Shown piece after piece: positions 36,309-45,110 of a stretch of DNA of 64,000 bases. Each line of letters begins with the position of its first letter. Positions within the stretch are counted from its first letter, which is position 1. The notes under the pieces were generated by a model. The model was not told the DNA's origin and made no database searches. It worked only from the letters and a program-made list of their open reading frames with translations. The position numbers were made by a program, and so were the translations under genes. Source of the DNA: Gammaproteobacteria bacterium (lineage in GTDB: Bacteria; Pseudomonadota; Gammaproteobacteria; Burkholderiales; Burkholderiaceae_B); the NCBI GenBank assembly GCA_018815245.1, contig JAHIXK010000002.1:186001-250000 (forward strand). Direction: 5' to 3'.

Positions 36309-38059
36309 GTTTGCGATTGATTCTGAATGGAATGCAGGTAATGGTACTTGCCTTGCATGGCCAACAACTCTTGGTGGGTGCCCTGCTCAATCAGCTTGCC
36401 TTGGTCCAGCACAATGATGAAATCGGCCGTGGTCAAGGTGGAAAGGCGGTGCGCAATCACCAGGGTTGTGCGGCCGTGGCGCAAGCGTTCCATGTCTTCC
36501 TGAACTTCGCGCTCGGCTTCGGAATCCAGCGCAGAAGTGGCTTCATCCAGTATCAATATGGGTGCGTTTTTAAGAAAAGCGCGGGCAATTGAAATACGCT
36601 GGCGCTGGCCACCTGACAGGCGCAGGCCATTGTCGCCCAACACGGTATCAAGCCCGTTTTCCAGCTTTTCAATAAAGGGCAAGGCGTTGGCCATGCGGGC
36701 TGCTTCCAGTATGGCTTCGTCGCTGGCACCCCGCATTTCGCCATAAGCAATGTTGTTGCGCACGGTGTCATTCAACAAATGACTTTCCTGAGTAACCACT
36801 GCAATTTGGCGACGAAGGCACTGCAAATCCCATTGCTTCAAATCAACACTGTCCAGTTTCACCACACCGCTTGATGGGTCCAGAAAGCGCGGAAGCAAGT
36901 TGATCAACGTAGACTTGCCCCCACCGGAAACACCCACAATACCCACCGTTTGGCCGGGTTTCACCCACAAATTGATGCTATTCAGTGTGGGGGCGTCTGC
37001 ACCAGGGAATGACAAACTGACACCGTTGAACTCGATGTAACCCAGGGCACGGTCCGTGGTGTGGGTACCGCTGGAGCTTTCGATGGAGCGATCAACCACA
37101 CGAAATACGTTGTCTGCCGCCGCCAGGCCCTTTTGCAATTGCTGGTTGATATTGGTGAGACGCTTGACCGGGGCCAGCAGCATCATCATCGCGGTCATGA
37201 AGGAAGCAAAATCGCCCGCGGTCATGCTGTTGCTTTCAGCCAGAATGCCTGCGAAATAAACCACCGCAGCCACGGCCGCAGCCAGTATCCACTGAACAAT
37301 CGCAGAGTTCGCTGCACTGGTGGCCACAAGCTTCACGCGCGACTTCATGATTTCATCTGCGCTTTTCATGAAGCGCTCGGTTTCTACTTTCTGTGCACCG
37401 TAAATCTTGATGATTTTTTGAGCACCAATCACCTCGGAAATGCTTTGAACCAAGTCTGCATGTGATGTTTGGGCGCTGTGTGCAAAACGATTCAAACGCT
37501 TGGCAGCCACAGACACACCAATTGCAATCAGCGGCAAAATGCCGAAGCAAATCAGGGTGAGCTGCCAATTGGTGTACAACAAAATTGCCATCAAGCCGAT
37601 CACGATAGCCCCGTCTCTAATCAGCACGGTGATGATGTTGAACCCCGCTTCAGTCACCGCGTCTACGTTGGTGGACACTGTGGATATAATTTTGCCTGCG
37701 GGCTGCTCGACAAAATAGGCGTTTGGAAAACGCAAGATGCGAGAAAGCATGTCGAAACGAAGGTCGTGAACCACCAGGCCCGCCAGCTTGGCACTGCAGT
37801 ATTCATTGATGTAAGTGGCCAAGCCGCGAACAAGAAACAGCACGATGATGATAACGGGCAACCACTTGGCCAACTCGGTGCGTTCACCCGAAAAGTTCTC
37901 GTCGATCAGCGGTTTCATGAGGCTGGCGAACAGGGGCTCGGTAACGGCGGCAAACACCAAAGCAATCAGCGAGGTGGTGAACAGCGGCCAATAGCGCAGG
38001 CTGTAGGAGAGCAGGCGCTTGTAAAGGCCTTTGGCGGTGTAATCGGTGATTTCTGGCAT
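36305..38059 (-). CDS. msbA: lipid A export ATP-binding/permease protein
   Basis: ABC half-transporter that flips lipid A-core across the inner membrane as a homodimer. The 584 residues start at ATG 38059 (MPEITDYTAKGL); the frame extends upstream without a fitting N-terminus. Six transmembrane helices fill about 20-310 (PLFTTSLIALVFAAVTEPLF, LPVIIIVLFLVRGLATYI and so on). The ATPase part has Walker A GVSGGGKST (about 375-383), signature LSGGQRQRISIARA and Walker B LILDEATSALD, plus H-loop AHRLSTL. Placement next to LPS glycosyltransferases supports the role. It is convergent and overlapping with the heptosyltransferase gene. Confidence 0.92.
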   Translation of the reverse strand: MPEITDYTAKGLYKRLLSYSLRYWPLFTTSLIALVFAAVTEPLFASLMKPLIDENFSGERTELAKWLPVIIIVLFLVRGLATYINEYCSAKLAGLVVHDLRFDMLSRILRFPNAYFVEQPAGKIISTVSTNVDAVTEAGFNIITVLIRDGAIVIGLMAILLYTNWQLTLICFGILPLIAIGVSVAAKRLNRFAHSAQTSHADLVQSISEVIGAQKIIKIYGAQKVETERFMKSADEIMKSRVKLVATSAANSAIVQWILAAAVAAVVYFAGILAESNSMTAGDFASFMTAMMMLLAPVKRLTNINQQLQKGLAAADNVFRVVDRSIESSSGTHTTDRALGYIEFNGVSLSFPGADAPTLNSINLWVKPGQTVGIVGVSGGGKSTLINLLPRFLDPSSGVVKLDSVDLKQWDLQCLRRQIAVVTQESHLLNDTVRNNIAYGEMRGASDEAILEAARMANALPFIEKLENGLDTVLGDNGLRLSGGQRQRISIARAFLKNAPILILDEATSALDSEAEREVQEDMERLRHGRTTLVIAHRLSTLTTADFIIVLDQGKLIEQGTHQELLAMQGKYHYLHSIQNQSQT

Positions 38060-38154
38060 GCAGCGTGAACGTGGATTGAATGGTCGCAGTTTACACGGTT
38101 GTGATTCGCCTGTTTGTGTTGGTCGATCCAATCAGCGCGAGTGCCAGTCGCTCG

Positions 38155-38254
38155 CCAACTCGGCAGTGGGTTTGCCTGATTCGGTGAGCAAGAATACATT
38201 CAACAAGGGAAATGGCGGTTTTCAGTGCGGAATCGGGCAACCCCGACGAGTTGG
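38155..38254. repeat. imperfect 100-base palindrome between dnaE and msbA, holding repeat copy B
   Basis: The left arm 38155-38182 (CCAACTCG ... TGCCTGATTC) is the inverse complement of the right arm 38230-38254 (GAATCGGGCA ... CGAGTTGG) apart from a three-base length difference and a few substitutions, leaving a 47-base loop. The right part, 38198-38254, is the second copy of the repeat at 3473-3528. It lies after the dnaE stop and before msbA on the minus strand, and does not code. Confidence 0.55.
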
Positions 38255-38275
38255 AGAAATAAACCGCAGTTTGGT

Positions 38276-41200
38276 CTAGCCAAACACCCACTTGGCATTG
38301 CCCGCCCCCAACCAACCCTGCATTTCAATCAGCAAGTCTTCTTCGGGCCGCACTTTCCATTCACTGCTCAACTGCGCCACGCAAGCAGCCTGGCCGTTGT
38401 GGTAGTCAATTTCAACCAAGCAACCTTGTTCAGGATCACGAAAGGGCTCCAGTATGGCGCGCAATTTTTCTGCATCGGATTGCCCGTTCATGCTGAGGCG
38501 CAAGCGGCTGACAAAATGCGCCCGCGCACTGGCCAGTGAATGCAGATTCTCGGCAGAAATTCGCAAACCACCGGTGTAAGAATCTTCAGACACCTTGCCC
38601 TGCAACACCAACAGCGAATCTTCCTTCAGCAGGTTGCGGTTGGCTTCAAACTGCTCATTGAAAATAGACAATTCGACCTGCGCGGTTGAGTCATCCAGCA
38701 ACACGATTGCCATTTTTCCGCGCTTGGTCATCATGGTGCGAAGCGAAGCAATTACGCCTGCCATCCACACCAAATCGCGACCCGGCGAGAGGTCTTTCAA
38801 CTTCAGTTTTACAAACTGGCGCACTTTGTCTTCGTCGGCTTTGAACAAGTGCCCGCTGAAGTAATAACCCAGTGCCGCTTTTTCATACTGAAGCTTTTCG
38901 CGTTCGCTCCAGGTGGGTACTTCGACCAGTGCAGGTGGTGCGTCTCCGCCCAAGGCCTCGCCAAACAAGCTGACTTGCGCAGCAGTGGCGGCTTGCTGCG
39001 CAGCCCATTCCATGGCCTGGCCTGAACTGGCCAACAACTTGGCGCGGTCGGGGTTCAATGCGTCGAATGCACCAGCGCGAATCAGCGCTTCAATCACCCT
39101 GCGGTTAATTTGTTTGCTGTCGACCCGCTTTACAAAATCAAACAGATCAGTGAACGGGCCATTGGCATTTCGTTCGGTCACGATGGCTTCGCAAGCAGCT
39201 TGCCCGGTGCCTTTCACCGCACCCAAACCATAGCGAATTGCACTGGCGCGTTTTTCGCCATCAATGCGCACCGCAGTAAAACGGAAGTTGGATTCATTCA
39301 CATCCGGGCCCAACATGCTGACCGTGGTACCGGCCTTTTTGCCGGGTACCTGGCACATGGCCATGGCGTCTTCAACAAAGATTTTTACCTTGTCGGTGTC
39401 ATCCATGTCTGAACTCATGGACGCAGCCATGAACTCGGCTGGGTAATGCGCCTTCAACCACGCGGTGTGGTACGCGATCAGCGCGTAGGCTGCCGAGTGC
39501 GATTTGTTGAAACCGTATTCCGCAAACTTTTCCATCAAGTCGAAAAGTTGCTTGGCCACCGCCGGATCTACCCCACGCTCGGTTGCACCGGTCGTGAAAA
39601 TTTCACGCTGCTTGGCCATTTCTTCGGGCTTCTTTTTACCCATGGCACGCCGCAAAAGGTCAGCACCACCCAAGCTGTAGCCCGCCAGAATCTGGGCAAC
39701 CAGCATCACCTGCTCTTGGTAAACAATCACACCGTAAGTGCTTTTCAGAATGCCTTCAAGCTTGGGGTGGAAGTACCATTCGGCGCGCCCCCTGCCGGTT
39801 TTCGAGGTTTCTTTTTTACGGGCAATGAAGTCGTCTACCATGCCCGAACCCAGCGGGCCGGGGCGGTTCAGCGCCATCAAGGCGATGATGTCTTCGAAGT
39901 TGTCGGGCTTCAGCTTCTTTTCCAGGTCTTTCGCAGAGCGCGATTCAGACTGAAACACCGCCGTGGTGTTTCCATCCGAGAATAACTGGTACACCGCAGG
40001 GTCATCAAGCGGCAAGTCTTCCAAACGGAATTCGCGCTGGTCTTCGTAGTTTTCGCGCACCCAGCGCACAGCCCAGTCCAGGATAGTCAGGTTGCGCAGA
40101 CCCAGGAAGTCGAACTTCACCAGGCCCACGGCCTCCACGTCGTCTTTGTCGTACTGCGACACCACAGAATCAGTGGAACCATCGGCACAGTACAAGGGGC
40201 AAAAGTCGGTCAACTTGCCCGGCGCAATAAGTACACCACCGGCATGCATGCCCACGTTCCGGGTCAGGCCTTCAAGGGGCCTTGCCACCGCGATAATTTC
40301 TTTGGCTTCGTCTTCGTTTTCCACACGTTCACGGAACGTGGGTTCGTCTGCCATGGCGCGGTCCAGGTCCCAGGGGTCGGCCGGGGTTTGCGGAATCAGT
40401 TTCGACAGGCCATCGCAATACATATAGGGCATGTCGAGCACGCGGCCTGCGTCACGAATAACCGCCTTCGCACCCAAGGTACCGAAGGTGGCAATTTGGC
40501 TAACCGCATCACGCCCATAGTTTTGCTTCACGTAGTCGATTACGCGGTCGCGGTTGTCTTGGCAAAAGTCGATGTCAAAGTCGGGCATTGAAACCCGCTC
40601 GGGGTTCAAGAATCGTTCGAACAGCAAGTCGTAACGCAACGGATCCAGGTCGGTAATGCCCAATGAATACGCCACCAGCGAACCGGCACCCGAACCCCGA
40701 CCGGGCCCAACTGGCACGCCATTGCTTTTGCCCCAGTTAATAAAATCCTGAACAATCAGGAAGTAACCGGGAAAGCCCATGCCGATAATGGTGTCGCATT
40801 CAATTTTCAAACGCGCTTCATATTCCGGGCGCATTTTTTCCCGTTCCTCAATGTTCGGGAACAGGTGGACCAACCGTTTTTCCAGGCCTTCCTTGGACAA
40901 ATGCACCAGGTAATCGTCCAGCGTCATGCCATCGGGCGTGGGGAATGCTGGCAGTTTGGGTTTGCCCAATTCAAGCGTTAAGTTGCAGCGCTGGGCAATC
41001 CGAATGCTGTTGCGAATGGCACTGGGAATGTCGGCAAACAATTCCGCCATTTCTTGCGCAGTTTTGAAATACTGTTCTTCGGTGAAACGGCGCGGCCTGC
41101 GCGGGTTCGACAATATTTCGCCCTGCGCAATGCACACCCGCGCTTCATGCGCGCGGAAGTCTTCGGGCTTTAAAAACTGAATGGGGTGCGTGGCCACAAC

Positions 41201-41806
41201 CGGCAGTTGCAATTTGGCAGCCAGCTGACAACTTAAATTCACCAGATTTTCAGCCTGGGTAGAACCATCACGTTGGAGCTCGATGTAGTAGCGGCCTTCA
41301 AAATACCGCATGAACTTGCGGGCGGAATCTTCCGCGCGGGCCATGTTGCCGCCCAGCAAAAACTGGCCAATATCGGAATTCACGAAACCTGAAACTGCGA
41401 TCAAGCCCTCGCAGCCCACCTCATCAAACCACTCAAATTTCAAGGTGGCTTTGCCGCGTTTCTGATTGCGCAAAAAGGCACGGCTTAGCAGCTCGCACAG
41501 CTGCAAATAACCAGTGTGGTTTTGCACCAGCAACAGCACACGGGCAGGTTGTTCTTCATCGCGATCGCTTTCGATCCACACATCGCAAGCTGCAATCGGC
41601 TTTACACCCGCGCCACGCGCCTTGCCATAAAACTTGATCAAGCCAAACAGGTTGGACAGATCAGAAATGGCCAGCGCAGGCATACCGCAGCCTGCGGCGG
41701 CCTTCACGGCCTCGCCAACGCGCACCATGCCATCGAGCACCGAAAACTCGGTGTGCATGCGCAGGTGAACAAAAGTGGAAGGCAATGTGGGGGATGGATT
41801 TGTCAT
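38276..41806 (-). CDS. dnaE: DNA polymerase III alpha subunit
   Basis: Replicative polymerase subunit, a type 1 DnaE of 1176 residues. The PHP domain at the N-terminus starts FVHLRMHTEFSVLDGMVRV. The palm carries GRGSGAGSLVAYSLG (about 370-384) and the catalytic PDFDIDFCQDNRDRVIDYV (about 411-430). The thumb/finger region includes MHAGGVLIAP and FDFLGLRNLTILD. A helix-hairpin-helix and an OB fold (LVWMAGVIASLRTMMTKRGK) complete the C-terminus. The start ATG 41806 is clear. It stands alone between msbA and the flavodoxin gene. Confidence 0.97.
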   Translation of the reverse strand: MTNPSPTLPSTFVHLRMHTEFSVLDGMVRVGEAVKAAAGCGMPALAISDLSNLFGLIKFYGKARGAGVKPIAACDVWIESDRDEEQPARVLLLVQNHTGYLQLCELLSRAFLRNQKRGKATLKFEWFDEVGCEGLIAVSGFVNSDIGQFLLGGNMARAEDSARKFMRYFEGRYYIELQRDGSTQAENLVNLSCQLAAKLQLPVVATHPIQFLKPEDFRAHEARVCIAQGEILSNPRRPRRFTEEQYFKTAQEMAELFADIPSAIRNSIRIAQRCNLTLELGKPKLPAFPTPDGMTLDDYLVHLSKEGLEKRLVHLFPNIEEREKMRPEYEARLKIECDTIIGMGFPGYFLIVQDFINWGKSNGVPVGPGRGSGAGSLVAYSLGITDLDPLRYDLLFERFLNPERVSMPDFDIDFCQDNRDRVIDYVKQNYGRDAVSQIATFGTLGAKAVIRDAGRVLDMPYMYCDGLSKLIPQTPADPWDLDRAMADEPTFRERVENEDEAKEIIAVARPLEGLTRNVGMHAGGVLIAPGKLTDFCPLYCADGSTDSVVSQYDKDDVEAVGLVKFDFLGLRNLTILDWAVRWVRENYEDQREFRLEDLPLDDPAVYQLFSDGNTTAVFQSESRSAKDLEKKLKPDNFEDIIALMALNRPGPLGSGMVDDFIARKKETSKTGRGRAEWYFHPKLEGILKSTYGVIVYQEQVMLVAQILAGYSLGGADLLRRAMGKKKPEEMAKQREIFTTGATERGVDPAVAKQLFDLMEKFAEYGFNKSHSAAYALIAYHTAWLKAHYPAEFMAASMSSDMDDTDKVKIFVEDAMAMCQVPGKKAGTTVSMLGPDVNESNFRFTAVRIDGEKRASAIRYGLGAVKGTGQAACEAIVTERNANGPFTDLFDFVKRVDSKQINRRVIEALIRAGAFDALNPDRAKLLASSGQAMEWAAQQAATAAQVSLFGEALGGDAPPALVEVPTWSEREKLQYEKAALGYYFSGHLFKADEDKVRQFVKLKLKDLSPGRDLVWMAGVIASLRTMMTKRGKMAIVLLDDSTAQVELSIFNEQFEANRNLLKEDSLLVLQGKVSEDSYTGGLRISAENLHSLASARAHFVSRLRLSMNGQSDAEKLRAILEPFRDPEQGCLVEIDYHNGQAACVAQLSSEWKVRPEEDLLIEMQGWLGAGNAKWVFG

Positions 41807-41867
41807 CCCTCCATTTTATCCGCAAACGGATATTTGATTACAGCCTATTCACGTCTTGGACAAACTA

Positions 41868-42428
41868 TTAGGCAGACAGCTTCCTCGCAAACTCCGCCAC
41901 CCTACTGCCATAAATTTTTGCAGTTTCCAGGTCAGAAGCAGGCGGAGTCACGTCCGCAGGCGCGTTGTCCGATTGGGTCATCACACCCACCCAGGAACCC
42001 ACGCGGTTCAGCTCATTCACATCGCCTGGCTTTTGGGCACCCGGTGTTGCGCTGCCCACCCAAATCATGCCGTGCTGCATGGCAAAGGTGACGAAGTACT
42101 GCAGGGTGCTAAGTTTGTCGCCACTCATCGACATGGAGTTGGTAAAACCACCGGCAACCTTGTTTTTCCAGCCTTGGTTAAACCACACTTTGCTGGACGC
42201 ATCGGCAAACTTTTTGAAGTCAGCAGACGCGCCACCCATGTAGGTGGGTGAACCGAAAATAATTGCATCGGCCTTGGCCAGAACGTCCCATGCGTCGTCG
42301 TTCACGTCATTGACTGAAATGAGGTGACTTTGAACACCAGGTACTGCGTCTACGCCCTGCTGAACAAACCCGGCCACCTTGGCTGTGTGGCCGTAACCGC
42401 TGTGATAAACAATTGCTACTTGTGTCAT
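41868..42428 (-). CDS. flavodoxin-family NAD(P)H-dependent oxidoreductase (WrbA-like)
   Basis: FMN-binding protein of the flavodoxin/WrbA group, probably a quinone or other reductase in the cytosol. The 186 residues begin TQVAIVYHSGYGHTAKVAGF, where SGYGHT binds the FMN phosphate. FGSPTYMGGASADFKKF and the later AGGFTNSMSMSGDKLSTLQ loop contact the ring. ATG 42428 has AAGGAG eight bases before it. It lies 22 bases after the pirin gene on the same strand, so both may be one transcript answering oxidative stress. The substrate is not predictable. Confidence 0.82.
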   Translation of the reverse strand: MTQVAIVYHSGYGHTAKVAGFVQQGVDAVPGVQSHLISVNDVNDDAWDVLAKADAIIFGSPTYMGGASADFKKFADASSKVWFNQGWKNKVAGGFTNSMSMSGDKLSTLQYFVTFAMQHGMIWVGSATPGAQKPGDVNELNRVGSWVGVMTQSDNAPADVTPPASDLETAKIYGSRVAEFARKLSA

Positions 42429-42450
42429 GTCAACTCTCCTTGATAAAAAT

Positions 42451-43161
42451 TTATGCGGGCAAGTCAAAGAACAACACTTCAGCCTGTCCGCTCACATCAA
42501 AATTCAGTTCACGTTCGCCGCTGATCAGCAAGGCATCTCCGGTTTGCAACAGCACATCACCCACGGTTACTTCGCCCTTGGCCACGTGAAAATAGCCTTT
42601 GCGCGCGGGGTCCAGTTCACGGTGCACGCTTTGCCCGGTTAGTCGACCTGCGTACATTTTTGCGTCCTGGTGAATAAAGGCGATGTTCTTCGCTTGTGCT
42701 TCATTCCTGTCGCCGGTGACCACCAAACCCAACTGGCCCGTGATGCTGCCCACATCCAGATCGTGGTCTTTGTAACCGGGATCAACGCCTGTTACAGAGG
42801 GCTCAATCCAGATTTGCAACAGGTGCGCCACATCGGTTTTGTGCGCATTCATTTCTGAATGGCGAATGCCGGTGCCCGCACTCATGCGCTGGATCTGGTT
42901 GGGCTTGATGGCTGAACCACCGCCCAAGCTGTCCTGATGGCTCAGTTCGCCGCCCAGCATGTAGGTAATAATTTCCATGTCACGGTGGCCGTGCGTGCCA
43001 AAACCTGTTTGCGGCTGAACCCAGTCTTCATTAATCACGCGCAGCGAGCCGAAACCCATGTGCTTGGGGTCGTAGTAGCTGGAAAAAGAGAAGCTGTGAT
43101 AGCTCTCAAGCCAACCATGGTTGGCATAACCGCGTTCGTTTGATTTTCTGATCTGGAACAT
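42451..43161 (-). CDS. pirin-family bicupin protein (YhhW-like)
   Basis: Two-cupin metalloprotein; related E. coli YhhW has quercetin dioxygenase activity. The 236 residues show FGSLRVINEDWVQPQTGFGTHGHRDMEIIT split as an N-terminal cupin with the metal ligands HGH and Glu (about 57-64), then HSEMNA with another His. The C-terminal half ends with GDALLISGERELNFDV. AGGAGG stands just before ATG 43161; the frame upstream is not protein-like. The divergent LysR gene suggests it is regulated by it. The gene for a flavodoxin-like protein follows in the same direction. Confidence 0.9.
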   Translation of the reverse strand: MFQIRKSNERGYANHGWLESYHSFSFSSYYDPKHMGFGSLRVINEDWVQPQTGFGTHGHRDMEIITYMLGGELSHQDSLGGGSAIKPNQIQRMSAGTGIRHSEMNAHKTDVAHLLQIWIEPSVTGVDPGYKDHDLDVGSITGQLGLVVTGDRNEAQAKNIAFIHQDAKMYAGRLTGQSVHRELDPARKGYFHVAKGEVTVGDVLLQTGDALLISGERELNFDVSGQAEVLFFDLPA

Positions 43162-43258
43162 GTTCAACCTCCTGTTGAATGATAGGTTCAGTGTAGGTGG
43201 TGCCATACAGTCAAACAAGGCGTAGAATTTGATGAACTCATTCAAAAAAACTGAATCC

Positions 43259-44170
43259 ATGACCATCAACCTCGACAGCCTTGCTCTGCTTGAATTGATC
43301 GAAGCGCGGGGCAGTTTTGCAGCTGCCGCAGTGGCCTTGAACAAAGCACCCTCGGCCATCACCTACCAATTGCGGCAACTTGAAGAAAGCCTGGATGTGC
43401 TGATCTACGACCGTTCAGGCCACAAAGCCAAATTAACGCCAGCAGGCAAAGCCTTGCTGGAGGAAGGCCGCAAGCTGCTGGAAAGCACCGAGGCACTGAC
43501 CAAGCGCGTGAAAGCGGTGGCCAGCGGCTGGGAAGCCGAATTGCGCATCGTGCTCGATTCCGTGGTGCCGTTCGAGCAAGCAATACCGTGGATACAGGCC
43601 TTTGATGCACTGGAAAGCCCTACCCGGCTGCGCTTTTCCAGCGAAGTGTTGTCTGGCACTTGGGAGGCTTTGTATTCCGGTCGAGCCGACCTCTTGATTG
43701 GCAGCAGGCTTGACCAAAACCAGTTTGCCAGCGCCACGGGTCTTCATATTCAAAGTTTTGGTCAATCGCTGTTTGTATTTGCTGTGGCACCCAATCACCC
43801 ATTGGCCCAAGCACAGGAACCTGTGTGCATCGACACCATTCGCCATTACCGGGCTGTGGCTGTGGGCGACACCTCTCGCAACTTCAAACCGCTCACCTTC
43901 GGCCTGCAAAGTGGGCAGGCCGTGCTGACTGTACCCAACCTGCAAGCCAAAGTGAAAGCACAACTGGCTGCTTTGGGTTGTGGTTGGTTGCCATGGAATT
44001 TGATTGAACAAGAGGTAGCGAATGGCGAGTTGATTGTGAAAAAAACTGAAGACAGCACCCGCCAAAGCAGCCTGTGTTTTGCCTGGCAACGCGGCAGCCA
44101 GGGCAAAGCACTGGACTGGTGGACGAAACACCTGGCCACCGTGCAGTTAAACTTTCAGCCAGCGCAATAA
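43259..44170 (+). CDS. LysR-family transcriptional regulator
   Basis: DNA-binding regulator, likely controlling the divergent pirin/flavodoxin pair across the 97-base intergenic gap, as is usual for LysR genes. The 303 residues (from ATG 43259; ATG 43232 is possible) start with a winged helix-turn-helix. This includes LELIEARGSFAAAAVALN, APSAITYQLRQLEESL and the wing DRSGHKAKLTPAGKALLEEG. The effector domain follows from about 90 with the TTG-type fold GLHIQSFGQSLFVFAVAPNHP. Effector unknown. Confidence 0.9.
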   Translation: MTINLDSLALLELIEARGSFAAAAVALNKAPSAITYQLRQLEESLDVLIYDRSGHKAKLTPAGKALLEEGRKLLESTEALTKRVKAVASGWEAELRIVLDSVVPFEQAIPWIQAFDALESPTRLRFSSEVLSGTWEALYSGRADLLIGSRLDQNQFASATGLHIQSFGQSLFVFAVAPNHPLAQAQEPVCIDTIRHYRAVAVGDTSRNFKPLTFGLQSGQAVLTVPNLQAKVKAQLAALGCGWLPWNLIEQEVANGELIVKKTEDSTRQSSLCFAWQRGSQGKALDWWTKHLATVQLNFQPAQ

Positions 44171-44182
44171 ACCTTCAACCAC

Positions 44183-45094
44183 ATGTCTGCACACGCAAAC
44201 TACATTGGCCGCTTTGCCCCCTCGCCCACCGGGCCGCTGCACCTGGGTTCATTGGCCGCGGCACTGGGCAGCTTTCTGGATGCAAAAGTACACCAAGGGC
44301 AATGGCTTTTGCGCATTGAAGACATCGACGAAGGGCGCTGTGATGCAGCCTCGGTTGAACACATAGTGCATACATTGAAACGCCATGGTCTGCAGTGGCA
44401 AAGCGAGGTGTGGGTGCAATCGCAACGGCATGCTGTGTATCAAGCAGCGCTTAAACAATTGCAAGACAAAAACCTGACCTACCCCTGCGCCTGCACCCGA
44501 AAAGAAATTGACGAGGCCAACTCACACCGAGCCCCCGGCGAAAACCGCATTTACCCCGGCACCTGCCGACACGGTATGCCTGTTGCGCGAGAAGCACGCG
44601 CCATACGTTTCCGCTGCCCAGCGGAACCCGTTCAATGGCACGACCACAGGCTGGGGCAATTCAGCGACGACTTGAACACCAGCAGCGGCGACTTTGTATT
44701 GAAACGGGGCGATGGTTTTTGGGCTTATCACTTGGTGGTGGTGGTTGACGACCTGGCCAGCAAGGTGACCCACATTGTGCGCGGCGAAGATTTAACCGAC
44801 ACCACGGCGCGGCAAATTGCGCTTTGGCAAGCATTGCAAAGCGGGGCCCATGAAAACCACTTCACCCCACCCCCGGCCTACTGGCACCTGCCGGTGATAC
44901 TGGCCGCAGACGGGCAAAAACTTTCCAAACAAACCGGGGCACTGGCAGTGCCTGAACACGACCCAGTACCGAATTTGAACACCGTGTGGCAGCACTTTGG
45001 TTTAGGCAAAATAAAAGCCACTGCTGCTTCGCAGTGGCTTGAATTGGCGACCCCTGTGTGGGCCAACTACCGGTCAGCACAAGCTGCGCGGTAG
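44183..45094 (+). CDS. gluQ: glutamyl-Q tRNA(Asp) synthetase
   Basis: A GluRS paralogue without anticodon domain that attaches glutamate to queuosine 34 of tRNA-Asp. The 303 residues contain RFAPSPTGPLHLGSLAAAL (about 10-28), LLRIEDIDEGR, a Zn-binding pattern in YPCACTRKEI plus GTCRHG, VVVVDDLASKVTHIVRGEDL and the KMSKS-like KLSKQTG (about 248-254). Only catalytic parts exist, which distinguishes it from GltX. A hairpin inside its last 80 bases (45015-45040) serves as terminator for the opposite helicase gene. Confidence 0.92.
   Translation: MSAHANYIGRFAPSPTGPLHLGSLAAALGSFLDAKVHQGQWLLRIEDIDEGRCDAASVEHIVHTLKRHGLQWQSEVWVQSQRHAVYQAALKQLQDKNLTYPCACTRKEIDEANSHRAPGENRIYPGTCRHGMPVAREARAIRFRCPAEPVQWHDHRLGQFSDDLNTSSGDFVLKRGDGFWAYHLVVVVDDLASKVTHIVRGEDLTDTTARQIALWQALQSGAHENHFTPPPAYWHLPVILAADGQKLSKQTGALAVPEHDPVPNLNTVWQHFGLGKIKATAASQWLELATPVWANYRSAQAAR
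45008..45040 (-). terminator. terminator of the DEAD-box helicase inside the gluQ coding region
   Basis: On the minus strand AAGCCACTGC (45040-45031) pairs with GCAGTGGCTT (45024-45015) around a six-base loop and is followed by TTATTTT. It is 70 bases after the helicase stop but lies in the coding sequence of gluQ on the other strand. Confidence 0.75.
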
Positions 45095-45110
45095 GCATTG
45101 GTTACGCAGT

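Noticed and set aside
38155-38254. integron attC site
   Set aside because: Size and dyad symmetry fit loosely, but the ends lack RYYYAAC and GTTRRRY core sites and no integrase or gene cassettes are present.
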